This document shows positions 53,144 through 62,479 of a stretch of DNA of 64,000 nucleotides, in pieces. A program made the position numbers and the translations under genes. The notes under the pieces are model-generated. The model was not told where the DNA came from. It saw nothing but the letters and a program-made list of their open reading frames with translations, and made no database searches. Location: positions 1-64,000 of the forward strand of contig CAWBNO010000017.1 of NCBI GenBank assembly GCA_963790095.1. Reading direction: 5' to 3'. Within the stretch, counting starts at the first letter, position 1. Each line of letters starts with the position of its first letter. This stretch comes from JAAXQD01 sp963790095 (GTDB taxonomy: Bacteria; Desulfobacterota; Desulfobacteria; Desulfobacterales; UBA11574).

Positions 53144-53884
53144 TTATATTTTCAGGTATGGTTTTGGCTGTAACCACTTATTTTTATGGCCATCGTAAAA
53201 CCATTTGTCCGGGAATCCGCAACACCTCCGATAGGAAGGATTTTCCGCCCAGTTGATAAGTTCCAGGTATGCCTGGTGGATCTTTCTGAATGTATCGGTA
53301 TCTCCGCCCAGATCAGGATGGTGTTCCTTTGCCTGAAACCGGTAAGCACTTTTAATGATTTTTTCCAGTTCAGGAGAATTCAACGCAGACTTTCCAAGCT
53401 TCAGACATGTCAATGTTGATTCTTTTATGATCGGGAGCTTTATCTCCTTGGGTATAACGAGACTGGACGAGTTTTTTTTGCTTTTGGCCTCTTCAAGCAA
53501 ATACCGCGTGGCAAGGTAGTTTCGATGGGTCCTTTTTTTCTCTGACCACCACTCATTCCCGAGTTTATCAGACATATTGCTGTAATCTTCAGCGGGTTTT
53601 TTATCTGAAGAACGCGGGAAGATAAAGCTGAAGATTTCTTTGGTATCATATGGAAGAACATCCATAATGATTAACGTGTCGGTAAAATAAAACGTCGCAT
53701 AGCGGGCATTCAATGCCTTAAGCAGGCCGGTTCTTACATCGAGTGTGTATCTGAGTTTTTGACGGCAGTCGATCGAACAATATCTTCGTCGACCCATATT
53801 TTCACGGGTACCGCAGGACAGGCACCTGTTTTTTCTGGGGTCGCTTGAACTGTATCCTTCTTTATGTCTCGGGTGCTGAGTCAT
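53144..53884 (-). CDS. J-domain protein with N-terminal zinc finger
   Basis: About 246 residues (start ATG 53884; a TTG start at 53,920 is possible). The N-terminal cysteines CLSCGTRENMGRRRYCSIDC look like a small zinc finger. A middle domain of unknown type follows. A J-domain lies at about residues 165-215, with HPD in AKEHHPDLGGDTDTFRKIHQAY. A basic C-terminal tail ends it. It should recruit an Hsp70; its client is unknown. It faces the 2-oxoacid oxidoreductase gene (15 bases between stops) and follows a second J-domain gene, so the two may act together. Confidence 0.75.
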   Translation of the reverse strand: MTQHPRHKEGYSSSDPRKNRCLSCGTRENMGRRRYCSIDCRQKLRYTLDVRTGLLKALNARYATFYFTDTLIIMDVLPYDTKEIFSFIFPRSSDKKPAEDYSNMSDKLGNEWWSEKKRTHRNYLATRYLLEEAKSKKNSSSLVIPKEIKLPIIKESTLTCLKLGKSALNSPELEKIIKSAYRFQAKEHHPDLGGDTDTFRKIHQAYLELINWAENPSYRRCCGFPDKWFYDGHKNKWLQPKPYLKI

Positions 53885-53980
53885 ACCATTTGTGAATTTT
53901 GCGGCAAAAACAATTTCCAAACCGATGAAACGTGAAGTGTCTTGAAGCCATTTCCGTTACGGACTGAATCCGCATCTAAA

Positions 53981-54736
53981 TTACCGAATCCCTCTTTCTT
54001 TTTTTATGACATCATAGGCTTCCTGGATTTCCCGGAATTTGTCATTGGCAAATTTTGTAAACTCTTCGGGCAGACCCTTTGAGGCGATCTTATCCGGATG
54101 ATAATCAGAAACGAGTTTTCGATACTGTTTCTTTATGTGATCGTTTGAATCGTTTCCATCGCATCCAAGGGTGGCATAATATTTATCAACATCTTGGATA
54201 TACTTCGACTTTAGCTTTCTGTATTTTTCATCGCTGAAATTGAATATCCTCACAGCGGATAGGATCAGATTCTCTTCACTGGAGCTTAATGCACCGTCAG
54301 CCACGGACACTCTGAGTAAAATATCGATCATAAGATCGAGCATCTGGTGCTGTGTCCGAAACTGGTTGTAAAACTGTGTGGCAAAATCGGCGAAATTGTC
54401 CGGAGACTCTATGGCTGCATGAAAGACGTTCGTCGCAAGTCTTCTACTTTCGGGGTTCAGGTTCAAATCGTATACCATGAAATGTTCGACAGCATCCACC
54501 TCTTCCTTTGTTACCCGGCCATCTGCCTTGGTGAGTTTTGCTAGCATGGAAAACGCTGCGACGAAAAAGGTCAACTGTGTCTCTTCCCCGGGCGAAAGAC
54601 GGGCCCTTTGGGTGGTGGTATAGGTTTCACCGCCGGTATCAAATGCATGGCCCAAGGCTGCCCCTGCAATGGCACCCAGGGGACCGGCCATGGCAAATCC
54701 GATTGTCCCACCGATTATCTTTCCAAGTAAACCCAT
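53981..54736 (-). CDS. djlA: DjlA-like co-chaperone (TerB plus J-domain)
   Basis: 251 residues. A glycine-rich hydrophobic N-terminus (LLGKIIGGTIGFAMAGPLGAIAGAALGHAF) could insert in the membrane, as in DjlA. A TerB-like helical domain follows (residues 55-170, KLTKADGRVTKEEVDAVE and VSVADGALSSSEENLI, acidic EF-hand-like loops), then a C-terminal J-domain with HPD (SDYHPDKIASKGL) near residue 214. This is the DjlA layout. It precedes the zinc-finger J-protein on the same strand. Confidence 0.9.
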   Translation of the reverse strand: MGLLGKIIGGTIGFAMAGPLGAIAGAALGHAFDTGGETYTTTQRARLSPGEETQLTFFVAAFSMLAKLTKADGRVTKEEVDAVEHFMVYDLNLNPESRRLATNVFHAAIESPDNFADFATQFYNQFRTQHQMLDLMIDILLRVSVADGALSSSEENLILSAVRIFNFSDEKYRKLKSKYIQDVDKYYATLGCDGNDSNDHIKKQYRKLVSDYHPDKIASKGLPEEFTKFANDKFREIQEAYDVIKKERGIR

Positions 54737-54920
54737 TCATATCTCCTTTTTGTGTTCTTTTTTTTCCATCGCGATCGATCAAGTATTTGGTCAAGACGCG
54801 GAATGTGCATTCTTATGTCCAGATAACATATTTTGTCGAGGTTTCCAAACCTGAAATTTCGACATAGTTGGGTTCTTTGAACCCGGCCGTGTTCAAAGGG
54901 GGTTCAAGTGTGATTGGATG

Positions 54921-56795
54921 TTATGAGTTGGAATTGGCGGGTACGGCTAAGCTCAGGTATTTATTATTTTCTTCGAACATCAGCTTCTTGTCGACCATCA
55001 TCCTTAAAAACGGCACAACCTTATCTGAGCCCACGGCTGTAAACCGTTCAAGAATTCTTTTTAACGACCGGTGCTCCTGACAGAAAAGATAGATCCCCCT
55101 GGATGTCCCCTCCAATCGATGTGTCAGGTGTTCGCCGTGGGTCTTTTTCTGGTGTATGATCAGAAAGTTGCGGCCGTCTCTGAAGCTTAAGATGTTCTCA
55201 TGCCGGGCCCCTCCGTGGAGTTTATCATATGTTTTTTTCCAGTCTTTGAGCTTTTTTTTCACCGGTGTCCAAAGTTTTCTCTGGCGGACGAGGCCGCCGC
55301 GATAGGACTGAATCGTAAACAGCATGGATTTAAAAACTTCCTGGGGAAAGATACCGGCGTAATTGCGGTGGTTAAATACCGCTTCGATACCAAAATTTTC
55401 AGGATGTCGCCACACGGGACTCCCCAGGCCGAGCCAGAAGTTAACCATTTTCAGTGGACGAAACGGCAGGGTAAACTCCAAATTTCGAAGTGTCTCGTCC
55501 ACATCCTTCTGATCGCTTCCCGGGAAGAAGAGAATTAAATTCGAAGAATTTGAAATTCCCAGTGCTTCACAGTGCTTCATGATTTCAATGTTCTGGATTG
55601 CCGTGGTCCCTTTGTTGAGTTTATTGAGGAGTCGTGTACTTAAGGCCTCTATTCCGATTTGAACCTTTTTCATCCCGGCCATCCGCATATCCGCCAGTAT
55701 ATGACTGGGTGTCGTCGCTCGGATCTCTCCAAATAGAAGAAGATCCTTTTTCAACTTTCCCATACCCGAAAAGATATCATTGGAAGTTTTCAATGGCAGC
55801 AGGTTATCCATAAAGGCGACGGATAAGGTCTTGTGTTTTGTGGTCAGGTGATCGATCTCCGATACCGTCTGCAGGGTGTTTTTGGTCCTGTAGCCGTCCC
55901 ACTGAAGGTTTAGGTTGCAAAAAGCACATCCTGTGGATTCCCCACCTACAAGGGGCCGGCGCCACCAGCATCCTCTGGACATCTCCATGGGGAGGGTCGG
56001 AAAGAAAGTCTTTTCCGGACTGAATTCTTGGAGCAATTCAAAATAATCATCGTAATCCGGCGGAGAAAGATCGGACAAATCAGTCATCTGATTAAAAAAG
56101 GCGGAGGCATTATTTTCAGTCGATTCCGGCGTGACGATCCCTTTAGCATGGGACCACTCTCCAATACTCCGGGATTTTCTGAGGTCTGAAACCAGCCGGC
56201 TCAAGGGGAGCTCACCTTCACCGTTAACGACGACATTAATTTCGGGGAATGTTTTAAACAGGTTTCGGCTTCCATCCCCGGTAAATACGGACCCGCCAAC
56301 CACGATTAAAAGATCGGGGAAGCGTTTTTTCACCTCCCGGATCAAATAGAGGGAAGCGGTTAACTGACAAAGACATATAGAAAAACCGGCCAAGATCGTG
56401 TCTCCCCAGTCGACGCTGTGAATAAAAGTTTCTGAAACCTCCCGAACCTGACTGACAAGATTTTTAAAAACAATCTTTTTTAGCAGGGGGTTACCTTTGG
56501 CCTCTCCATAAAAAATTTTTTCTACCCTGTCCGTTCTTTCTGGATATAACAGCGCCCCATATACGGATTCCGCCAGCCATGTGCGTTCAGATATGGCCTG
56601 ATAGCGCCGGTAGCCGATGGCCTCGGCAAGCTTTAAATAGAAGTGGTGCCCATCGACCTTTAGATCCGGAAATTTTTTTCTAAGAAAAGCCTTCAGCGTC
56701 CCGATTTGAATGGAGGGCCGGCTGTAAAGGGGCCAAGGCGCGGAAACGAGAAGCAGTTTTTCAGATGAGGTTTTCGGTTTGAATTTCGTCTTCAT
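54921..56795 (-). CDS. B12-binding radical SAM enzyme, RiPP C-methyltransferase-like
   Basis: 624 residues. The N-terminal third is a cobalamin-binding domain (LLLVSAPWPLYSRPSIQIGTL, VVGGSVFTGDGSRNLF, VVNGEGELPL). The radical SAM domain opens with SRGCWW near residue 275 and CAFCNLN near 290. GCWW followed by CxFCxLN, and the N-terminal text, resemble the RiPP-maturation C-methyltransferase family (TIGR03975 type). That family has about seven residues between the first and second cysteine; here there are thirteen. The C-terminal 200 residues include a region reading like a small winged domain (RGIYLFCQEHRSLKRIL). It would methylate an unactivated carbon. No precursor peptide gene was seen. 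Paired with a WbqC-like gene 12 bases upstream. Confidence 0.82.
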   Translation of the reverse strand: MKTKFKPKTSSEKLLLVSAPWPLYSRPSIQIGTLKAFLRKKFPDLKVDGHHFYLKLAEAIGYRRYQAISERTWLAESVYGALLYPERTDRVEKIFYGEAKGNPLLKKIVFKNLVSQVREVSETFIHSVDWGDTILAGFSICLCQLTASLYLIREVKKRFPDLLIVVGGSVFTGDGSRNLFKTFPEINVVVNGEGELPLSRLVSDLRKSRSIGEWSHAKGIVTPESTENNASAFFNQMTDLSDLSPPDYDDYFELLQEFSPEKTFFPTLPMEMSRGCWWRRPLVGGESTGCAFCNLNLQWDGYRTKNTLQTVSEIDHLTTKHKTLSVAFMDNLLPLKTSNDIFSGMGKLKKDLLLFGEIRATTPSHILADMRMAGMKKVQIGIEALSTRLLNKLNKGTTAIQNIEIMKHCEALGISNSSNLILFFPGSDQKDVDETLRNLEFTLPFRPLKMVNFWLGLGSPVWRHPENFGIEAVFNHRNYAGIFPQEVFKSMLFTIQSYRGGLVRQRKLWTPVKKKLKDWKKTYDKLHGGARHENILSFRDGRNFLIIHQKKTHGEHLTHRLEGTSRGIYLFCQEHRSLKRILERFTAVGSDKVVPFLRMMVDKKLMFEENNKYLSLAVPANSNS

Positions 56796-56807
56796 AAAAG
56801 ATCCGGA

Positions 56808-57494
56808 TCAATCTCCAAGCATAATATCGTGCCCTTTTGGCCCGCAGTTAAAAATAAGGTCGAGTGCAGAGAGATTGGGGATAAAACTCCCCCAGAGTTG
56901 CGGATAAATCAACACCGGTTGTTTAAATTGGGTCAACCGAATCCCCGCATCCGCAAATCTATCTGCATCAAGGTATTTTTGAGCAGAACTCTGGGCTAAA
57001 AACTCGGATGCCCCCATTTCCCGGCAGATTTCTATGAGGCGTTTTTCCCCCGTTGAACGAATCCCGAGCTCGGACGACAAGATGACCTTTGTCCCAATCT
57101 TGAGTTGCTGCATTAAATAATGGATGACCCTAAGGTTTAAATCGATGAGTTTTTCGAATTTTAGGGACCAAAGCGCTTCAAGGAAGCCGATGTGGTCCTT
57201 AAAATACGGCGCTCTGGAATAGGCATTTTTCAAGCTTCCCAAATGTTTTTTGAACCAGCGGCCGTCATGGCATATCCTGACAGCGTCGATTTTTTGAAGT
57301 CCCAAGCCCTTTTTTTTGACCGGTACGGTCAACCACTGGCTTCCCTGATCATTTTTGAATCGATTGCGGGTAATCCAGGTGGTACCTCGAGGGAATTGAA
57401 CGTCATCCAAAATTACAAAAATATCCGAAAGATATGCCTTGTAAAAAAAACCTGGAAACGGAAAAAAATACGGTTGATTTGCGGATAAAATCAC
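56808..57494 (-). CDS. WbqC-family protein
   Basis: 228 residues with the family signature ANQPYFFPFPGFFYKAYLSDIFVILDDVQFPRGTTWITRNRFK and LTVPVKKKG. WbqC-like proteins occur in polysaccharide and secondary-metabolite clusters, and some take part in transfer reactions on sugars or amino acids, but no general activity is settled. It leads directly into the radical SAM gene (12 bases), implying one transcript and a shared pathway. The two conserved Asp in LDDVQ and the His/Arg-rich motifs are present, so it looks intact. Confidence 0.85.
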   Translation of the reverse strand: MILSANQPYFFPFPGFFYKAYLSDIFVILDDVQFPRGTTWITRNRFKNDQGSQWLTVPVKKKGLGLQKIDAVRICHDGRWFKKHLGSLKNAYSRAPYFKDHIGFLEALWSLKFEKLIDLNLRVIHYLMQQLKIGTKVILSSELGIRSTGEKRLIEICREMGASEFLAQSSAQKYLDADRFADAGIRLTQFKQPVLIYPQLWGSFIPNLSALDLIFNCGPKGHDIMLGD

Positions 57495-57641
57495 TTTTCA
57501 GTTGACTTTTTTAGCGTTGTCGCCATTTAAGGAAAAGTTGCGTCACCGGTATTAATTTATCCATACACAAAAACACGGACCCCGATCATTTGGGTGATCC
57601 GGTTTTTTGGGGATCCCTGTTTAACGGTCTCTTGAGCCGTT

Positions 57642-57843
57642 ATCTTTGACGGTTTCGTAAAAAGTCTTTTGTGAGCGACATCGAGCAATTTTGGAGAAAG
57701 ATTCATGATGCGTCTGGCGTTAAAAATTGCAAGTTGTTTGAGGGCGTTAGCCCGAGTTCTTGCAATTTAGCCAGGCGAGTCATGAATCCCAAAATTGCTT
57801 GCGGAGCGAGCAAAATCAGACTTTTTACGAATTCATCATCTTT
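57642..57843. mobile_element. 190-bp MITE, copy C, with 6-bp direct repeats
   Basis: Element 57,648-57,837, flanked by ATCTTT at 57,642-57,647 and 57,838-57,843. Same left terminal repeat (GACGGTTTCGTAAAAAGTC) and same length as copies A and B. It lies between the WbqC gene and the YkgJ-like gene, ending 22 bases before the latter's start, so it may have displaced that promoter. Confidence 0.9.
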
Positions 57844-57864
57844 AGAGTCAAAAGGACATGTTTG

Positions 57865-58209
57865 ATGGATATTGAAGATATTTACAATCTGTTACCCGAT
57901 TTTATGTGTACCGACGGATGCCATGAGTGTTGTCAAAACTTTGGGGTGCCCTCCAGAACCAAGGTCGAGGATCAACGGCTTGAAGCGTTCCTCCGGAAAA
58001 ACTCCATGAAAGCTGGAAAAGCTAAAGGTACGACATGTCCGTACCTCGATGAAAAGGGTTGCGCTATCCATCCTGTCAGACCTTTGATTTGTCGTCTGTA
58101 TGGAACATCCCCAAACTACCGGTGCAAAATGAAGGTAGCACCGGTCAGGCTTCTGCATGAAGACGAGGAAGCGGACATCTTTTATTTATATAAGACCCAT
58201 TTTTTCTAG
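57865..58209 (+). CDS. YkgJ-family cysteine cluster protein
   Basis: 114 residues from ATG 57865 with AAAGGA upstream. Cysteine pattern CTDGCHECCQ, then CPYLDEKGCAIHPVRPLICRLYG, is diagnostic for this putative zinc- or iron-chelating family (formerly UPF0153). A soluble protein; its role may be metal storage or Fe-S work. Longer in-frame starts fall inside the MITE and are rejected. Confidence 0.9.
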   Translation: MDIEDIYNLLPDFMCTDGCHECCQNFGVPSRTKVEDQRLEAFLRKNSMKAGKAKGTTCPYLDEKGCAIHPVRPLICRLYGTSPNYRCKMKVAPVRLLHEDEEADIFYLYKTHFF

Positions 58210-58329
58210 CCCGAATTTCTCGTGAAGACATTCAGCATCGATTTTTGTTGTTTCTTTACGACAGTTCCGAACGATTTTACACCATTTGAGTCCTGGACGG
58301 TTTAACGAAGAAAGGACTCCCTTGAATTA

Positions 58330-58521
58330 TTAAAAGCGATAATGCGGTTCTTCTCCTGCTTTGCCCACCAACATCAACTGGCCGCCACATTGTTCGCAGA
58401 CCAACAGGCTGTCTATAATTTTTGAATCCACGGCAGATGGATCCTCCAACGCAATGTAATCCGCAGGGAAATAATTCGATACCCCACAGCTCATACACAT
58501 ACATTCCATTTCTTTGGTCAT
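58330..58521 (-). CDS. Small zinc-ribbon protein
   Basis: 63 residues from ATG 58521 with AAGGA upstream. Two knuckles CMSCG and CEQCGG, about 30 residues apart, suggest a single bound zinc. Function unknown; such proteins are often conserved but unnamed. Alone on its strand. Confidence 0.65.
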   Translation of the reverse strand: MTKEMECMCMSCGVSNYFPADYIALEDPSAVDSKIIDSLLVCEQCGGQLMLVGKAGEEPHYRF

Positions 58522-58829
58522 GATCGTTTCCTTGTCTGAACGATTATTAAATCCTAGTTCCCCGGTTAGCGCAATTATTAAATCTTAACGGATAACTTCT
58601 TTGAACCAAGACGGTATCTCGAAACAAGACTTTCAAAAATCTATCGTGTTATATTGGATCGCACATTATGATTTTCCCATCAACAAGAAGCGGAAAACCG
58701 GACGCTTATCCGAAAAAAAACAAAAGATTTCTCAAAGCTAAAAAATTTTATGGACCTTCTTAATTTTAAAGTGTAGAAAGTTATAGTGTATCAAATTCAT
58801 ATGATTTATTCTACCAAAAGGAGTTTAAA
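58522..58829. other. Gap between zinc-ribbon gene and small coiled-coil gene
   Basis: AT-rich; no gene, repeat or clear hairpin seen. The forward ribosome binding site AAAAGGAG lies just before 58,830. Confidence 0.4.
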
Positions 58830-59144
58830 ATGTATGAAATAATTGCAGACCCTGAAGATTATAACATCGGTTCTTTAGAGGAAGGACTTGGTCATCGGCA
58901 AATCACCTTTTCCGATGACAAACGAAAAAGGTGGGCCGAAGAAATTGAAGTTTTTGCCGAAAAATTGGACGGTTTATCCGATAAAGCCAAACAGCTTCAG
59001 AAACTTCTTGCGAGTGAAGATGCCATCCAGGCAACACCCGCATCCCTAAAAACTTTTAAGGTACAATTATTTAAAATAAACCATGCATTAAATACAGCAT
59101 TCGATCTGGCAACAAAGCTTGAAACCGACATTGTAAAGAAATAA
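58830..59144 (+). CDS. Small helical protein, unknown
   Basis: 104 residues after a strong AAAAGGAG site. Mostly charged helix with heptad-like spacing (WAEEIEVFAEKLDGLSDKAKQLQKLLA, TFKVQLFKINHALNTAFDLATKLE), so a coiled coil or helical hairpin is likely. No cysteines, no signal. It precedes gltX by 34 bases in the same direction and may share its transcript. Family not recognised. Confidence 0.65.
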   Translation: MYEIIADPEDYNIGSLEEGLGHRQITFSDDKRKRWAEEIEVFAEKLDGLSDKAKQLQKLLASEDAIQATPASLKTFKVQLFKINHALNTAFDLATKLETDIVKK

Positions 59145-59178
59145 AATTATGGCGGTTTTCCAAGAAAGGTAAAACAAT

Positions 59179-60657
59179 ATGACGCAAGAAGTAATCGTAC
59201 GCTTTGCGCCCAGCCCCACCGGATACCTTCATATCGGTGGTGCCCGCACAGCGATTTTTAACTGGCTCTATGCCCAAAAGACCGGTGGCAAACTGATCCT
59301 GAGGATCGAGGATACGGATGCAGAAAGGTCCACCGAAGATTCTATTCAGGGAATTATTGAAGGTTTGGAATGGCTCGGGGTTACCTGGAATGAAGGGCCC
59401 TATTTCCAGACACAATTCATCGATGAACATCTGGCTGCGGCCCGTAAGCTCCTCGAGTCAGGGCATGCCTACAAGTGCTTCTGCACCATCGAGGAACTCG
59501 AGCACAAACGGCATGAAGCGTTGAGACAGAAAAAAGATTTGAAATATGACGGCACCTGCCGCCAGTTAACACCGGAAGCGGTGGCTGAAAAAGAAGCCGC
59601 CGGAGTTCCCTACACCCTTCGAATGAAGGTTCCCAAAGGCGAAGGCGCTGTCTGCTTTGAAGATATCGTTTACGGAAACATTGAACATAAATATAAAGAT
59701 ATTGAGGACTTTGTTATTGTTCGTTCCAACGGTCAGCCCCTGTACCTCCTTTCAAACGCGGTGGATGATATCCGTGACCGGATTACCCATATTATTCGCG
59801 GCCAGGACGGACTCTCCAACACACACCGGCAAATCTTGGTCTACCAGGCCCTGGGAGCTCCGGTCCCAAAGTTTGCCCACATGTCACTCACCCTTGATCC
59901 TAAAAAAGCCAAAATTTCAAAACGTAAGCATGGTGAATTGGTTGCGGTCCACTTTTATAAAGCCCATGGTTTTTTGCCCTGGGCATTTGTAAATTTTCTG
60001 GTCCTTCTCGGGTGGGCAACGTCCGAATCGAGAGAAATCTTCTCCAAGGAGGAACTGATCGAAGCGTTTTCCCTCAAGGGAATCAGCCGTGCCAACTCCA
60101 TCTTTAACGTCAAAAAGGATGATCCCAAATATTTTACCGACCCAAAAGCAATCAGTATCAACGCCCATTACCTGAGGGAGTTGCCGGTTGAAGAAATCGA
60201 GCCGTATGTTCGTGCTGAACTGGAGAAGGCGGGGATCTGGGACCCCGAGTATGAAAACGCCAAACGCCCGTGGTTTCTGGAAACCCTCCAACTGATTCGG
60301 AGCCGTTTTCATGTTACCACCGATTTCGTCGAGCGTGGCCGGGCCTTTTTTTCAGACGACTTTCCCATTGAATCCAGGGCGTTGAAAAAAAATATTTCCA
60401 AGCACCCGCAGCTCGAAAATTGGCTGCCGATGGTGGCGGATCGTCTTGAAAGACTGGAGCACTTTACCACCGCCGAGACCGAAAACGTCATTCGTGAGAC
60501 GGCCGAAACCCTTGAAATCAAACCGGGAGTGTTGATCAACGGCATTCGAACCGTGGTGACCGGTCAGTTGGCCGGCCCGGGGCTGTTCGAGGTTTTGATC
60601 ACCATCGGACAACGCCGTGTTGTGGAACGCCTGCGTAGGTCCCCTGCTCTTTTTTGA
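59179..60657 (+). CDS. gltX: Glutamyl-tRNA synthetase
   Basis: 492-residue class I synthetase. HIGH-type motif in PSPTGYLHIGGART near residue 12, KMSKS-type KISKRKHG near 247, and the anticodon-binding helical region behind. Charges tRNA-Glu. As glnS is the next gene and tRNA-Gln has GlnRS identity elements, this enzyme need not charge tRNA-Gln and may be discriminating. A gatCAB set was not seen in the window. Confidence 0.96.
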   Translation: MTQEVIVRFAPSPTGYLHIGGARTAIFNWLYAQKTGGKLILRIEDTDAERSTEDSIQGIIEGLEWLGVTWNEGPYFQTQFIDEHLAAARKLLESGHAYKCFCTIEELEHKRHEALRQKKDLKYDGTCRQLTPEAVAEKEAAGVPYTLRMKVPKGEGAVCFEDIVYGNIEHKYKDIEDFVIVRSNGQPLYLLSNAVDDIRDRITHIIRGQDGLSNTHRQILVYQALGAPVPKFAHMSLTLDPKKAKISKRKHGELVAVHFYKAHGFLPWAFVNFLVLLGWATSESREIFSKEELIEAFSLKGISRANSIFNVKKDDPKYFTDPKAISINAHYLRELPVEEIEPYVRAELEKAGIWDPEYENAKRPWFLETLQLIRSRFHVTTDFVERGRAFFSDDFPIESRALKKNISKHPQLENWLPMVADRLERLEHFTTAETENVIRETAETLEIKPGVLINGIRTVVTGQLAGPGLFEVLITIGQRRVVERLRRSPALF

Positions 60658-60762
60658 GCCGACAAAATCGGACATCCATAATCCGCTTTATGGAAAACCA
60701 TCGAACACGATATTCATATTTTTTAATATAAAAAACAAAAACATAAAAAGGGGTCGACGTAT

Positions 60763-62466
60763 ATGACTGAAACCGGTTCTACGGTGCCTTCAAATTTTAT
60801 TCGAACGATCATTGCCCAGGATTTAAAAGACAACAAGAACGAGGGCCGGGTGGCGACCCGCTTCCCACCGGAACCCAATGGCTACCTGCACATCGGTCAC
60901 GCCAAGTCCATTTGCCTCAACTTCGGCATCGCCGCTGAAAATAAGCAAGGAACTTGCAATCTGAGATTCGACGATACCAATCCCATCAAAGAGGACGTCG
61001 AATATGTTGAATCGATACAAGAAGACGTTCGATGGCTTGGATTCAATTGGGAGGATCGGCTTTTTTATGCGTCGGACTATTTTGAGCAATTGTATCAGTA
61101 TGCCGTTCAACTGATCAAGGCCGGGAAAGCCTATGTGTGCAGCCTGAGCGCTGATGAAATCAGAGAAAGCCGGGGAACCCTGACCGAACCGGGAACCAAC
61201 AGCCCGTATCGGGATCGATCTGTTGAAGAAAACCTGGACCTGTTTCACCGCATGCGGACAGGTGAATTCAAAGACGGCAAGCACGTACTCCGTGCAAAAA
61301 TTGATATGGCATCCCCGAATTTAATTATGCGGGATCCCACCCTCTACCGTATTCGAAAGGTATCCCATCATCGGACGGGGAAAGATTGGTGCATTTATCC
61401 CATGTACGATTTTGCACATTGTCTTTCGGATTCCATTGAAGGGATTACCCATTCTCTTTGTACCCTTGAATTTGAAAATAACCGGCAGCTGTATGACTGG
61501 ATACTCGACGAACTCAAGGCCGATTGTCATCCCCGGCAAATCGAGTTCGCACGTCTCAATCTCACCAACACCGTTCTGAGTAAGCGCAAACTTATGGAAT
61601 TGGTCCAAGGGGGACATGTTTCAGGATGGGACGATCCTCGAATGCCGACCTTAAGCGGTTTAAAAAGACGCGGTTATACACCGGAATCGATCCGCAACTT
61701 TTGTGAACGTATCGGTGTGGCCCGGCGGGACAGTATGGTCGATTTGGCACTGCTCGAATACAGTGTCAGGGAAGATTTGAACATTCGGGCACCCCGAACC
61801 ATGGGGGTTTTGCGTCCACTTAAGGTGGTCATCGACAACTATCCGGACGGCCAGGTTGAAGAACTCGATGCCGTGAACAATCCGGGAGATCCGGCCATGG
61901 GAACCCGTAAAGTGCCTTTTTCCCGCGTCCTCTACATCGAACAAGACGACTTCATGGAGGACCCCCCAAAAAAGTTCTTCCGTCTGGCTCCCGGACGCGA
62001 AGTTCGGCTCCGATATGCATATTATATCACCTGCGTGAAAGCGGTAAAAGACGAAAACACCGGTCAGGTGGTGGCGCTGCATTGCACCTATGACCCAAAG
62101 ACCCGTGGCGGATCATCCCCGGACGGACGGAAGGTGAAAGCCACGTTACACTGGGTTTCGGCGGCCCACGCCATCAAAGCGGAAGTACGCCTGTACGGTC
62201 ATCTGTTTTTGAAAGAAAATCCGGATGATGATAAAGATGTCGATTTTAAAACATATTTAAATCCAAACTCTCTGGAGATCCTATCTTCCTTTGTCGAACC
62301 CAGCCTGGCGATTGCAACGCCCGGGAGCCGACATCAGTTCGAAAGACTGGGTTATTTCTGTGTCGATCCTGTGGAATCTTCTGACAAATCCCTTGTATTC
62401 AATCGTACGGTCACACTGCGGGATACATGGGCAAAAATACAGAAAAAACAGCAGAAAAAACAATAA
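60763..62466 (+). CDS. glnS: Glutaminyl-tRNA synthetase
   Basis: 567-residue class I synthetase: FPPEPNGYLHIGHAKSI near residue 33, VLSKRKL near 271, and two C-terminal beta-barrel anticodon domains (about 345-545). GlnS is of eukaryotic origin and patchy in bacteria; here it follows gltX by 105 bases. It should charge the tRNA-Gln(CTG) at 1,780. This also fits a window rich in glutamine metabolism, though the two regions are probably only neighbours by chance. Confidence 0.97.
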   Translation: MTETGSTVPSNFIRTIIAQDLKDNKNEGRVATRFPPEPNGYLHIGHAKSICLNFGIAAENKQGTCNLRFDDTNPIKEDVEYVESIQEDVRWLGFNWEDRLFYASDYFEQLYQYAVQLIKAGKAYVCSLSADEIRESRGTLTEPGTNSPYRDRSVEENLDLFHRMRTGEFKDGKHVLRAKIDMASPNLIMRDPTLYRIRKVSHHRTGKDWCIYPMYDFAHCLSDSIEGITHSLCTLEFENNRQLYDWILDELKADCHPRQIEFARLNLTNTVLSKRKLMELVQGGHVSGWDDPRMPTLSGLKRRGYTPESIRNFCERIGVARRDSMVDLALLEYSVREDLNIRAPRTMGVLRPLKVVIDNYPDGQVEELDAVNNPGDPAMGTRKVPFSRVLYIEQDDFMEDPPKKFFRLAPGREVRLRYAYYITCVKAVKDENTGQVVALHCTYDPKTRGGSSPDGRKVKATLHWVSAAHAIKAEVRLYGHLFLKENPDDDKDVDFKTYLNPNSLEILSSFVEPSLAIATPGSRHQFERLGYFCVDPVESSDKSLVFNRTVTLRDTWAKIQKKQQKKQ

Positions 62467-62479
62467 AAGAGGTGATACC

